A stretch of DNA of 7,277 nt from Nitriliruptoraceae bacterium (GTDB lineage: Bacteria > Actinomycetota > Nitriliruptoria > Nitriliruptorales > Nitriliruptoraceae): NCBI GenBank assembly GCA_007134165.1, contig SLLJ01000143.1, positions 1 through 7,277 on the forward strand, written 5' to 3'. A model generated the notes under the pieces. It was not told the origin of the DNA, ran no database searches, and was given only the letters and a program-made list of their open reading frames with translations. Every line of letters starts with the position of its first letter. The first letter of the stretch is position 1. The position numbers and the translations under genes are program-made. This document shows positions 6,774 through 7,277 of this stretch, in pieces.

Positions 6774-7277
6774 TCAGTAGGGGTTCGCGCGCTCGGCGTG
6801 GGCTGGATCGAGCTCGTCGGCGCGGTCGGCCGGGAACGAGATCGTGGCCGGGTTGCCGTCGGACACGTACGGCCGCCAGCGTTCGGACGAGGCCATGACC
6901 TCGAACCACCAAGCGGACTCGTACTCGGCGTCGGGGTCGACGCTGGTCCGGATGCGCGGGATCGCCAGGGGGTCGAACTCGGCGTGGAACGGCGAGGGGG
7001 CGGGGTTGGAGCCGACCAGCAGCACCCCCTCGTGCTCGTAGTCCCCCACCGACGCGAAGCTGCCCGCAACGGCCAGCTCGCGCGGTTCGGGCCAGATCCC
7101 CAGCGGGAGCGACAGGGTGGTCACCTCGGCGTCGGGGACCAGGTCGGTGACCACCGACACGTTGGTGGCCAACTCCTCGCGGACCGAGTCGGCGTCGATG
7201 CTGGCCAGGCTCGGATGGGTGTGGGTGTGGTTGCCCAGTTCCATGCCGTGGCCGTGCAGCACCTCGAGCACCTGCTC
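6774..7277 (-). CDS. Polysaccharide deacetylase (NodB/CE4 type), C-terminal part
   Basis: The gene enters from the right edge and ends at the TGA at 6774; the in-frame codons continue to 7277, so the true start and N-terminal half are outside. Seen: 167-168 codons containing GMELGNHTHTHPSL, with the H-T-x-x-H-type metal-binding motif of CE4 deacetylases (His at 7227-7229 and 7215-7217), then TLSLPLGIWPEP, which fits the later barrel strand of the fold, and LLVGSNPAPSP further on. The first catalytic Asp motif (usually TFDD/TFDDG) is not in the window. Family members remove N- or O-acetyl groups from cell-wall or surface glycans and are usually exported, but the signal region cannot be seen. 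The NuoF-like gene starts 45 nt downstream on the same strand, so the two may be co-transcribed; no functional link is obvious. An internal GTG at 7271 is not a credible start. Confidence 0.88.
   Translation of the reverse strand, partial: EQVLEVLHGHGMELGNHTHTHPSLASIDADSVREELATNVSVVTDLVPDAEVTTLSLPLGIWPEPRELAVAGSFASVGDYEHEGVLLVGSNPAPSPFHAEFDPLAIPRIRTSVDPDAEYESAWWFEVMASSERWRPYVSDGNPATISFPADRADELDPAHAERANPY

Overview
The window looks like chromosomal DNA of a GC-rich actinobacterium (phylum Actinomycetota). This rests on strong G/C bias at third codon positions, actinobacterial-style protein sequences and several acidic proteins. I did not compute GC and cannot name a genus. There are seven protein genes, two of them cut by the window edges. 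I see no rRNA, tRNA, insertion sequence, phage gene or CRISPR array.

Left part (1-2746), a sugar-uptake locus with its regulator. On the minus strand, read right to left, lie a LacI-family repressor (2477-1443), an MsmK/UgpC-type sugar ABC transporter ATPase (1344-145) and the first 29 codons of a lipoprotein (88-1) that is probably the sugar-binding protein of the same transporter. Permease genes, if present, would lie beyond the left edge. Facing the repressor on the plus strand is a GH13 alpha-glucosidase-type hydrolase (2747-4387), whose stop overlaps the start of a PfkB-family, fructokinase-like sugar kinase (4384-5319).

Two sites fit the LacI/CcpA-type operator pattern TGNAANCGNTTNCA. 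A perfect copy (2611-2624) lies in the repressor/hydrolase divergent region, and a 9-of-10 copy (1399-1412) lies just upstream of the ATPase gene. Together these suggest a self-contained regulon: an alpha-linked glucoside is imported, cleaved in the cytoplasm, and one released sugar is phosphorylated, all under one local repressor. A fructose-containing glucoside such as sucrose or isomaltulose would suit a hydrolase plus fructokinase pair, but the substrate is inferred.

Right part (5320-7277), apparently unrelated. On the minus strand, convergent with the kinase, is a stand-alone NuoF-like NADH/FMN/[4Fe-4S] flavoprotein (6728-5346), preceded by the C-terminal part of a NodB-type polysaccharide deacetylase that enters from the right edge (7277-6774). 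A short 11-bp tandem repeat sits where the kinase and NuoF-like genes meet and covers the NuoF-like stop codon.

I found no clearly undescribed system. The points most worth checking are the operator pair with its promoter geometry, the orphan NuoF-like protein with an altered NADH-site motif, and the substrate of the sugar locus.
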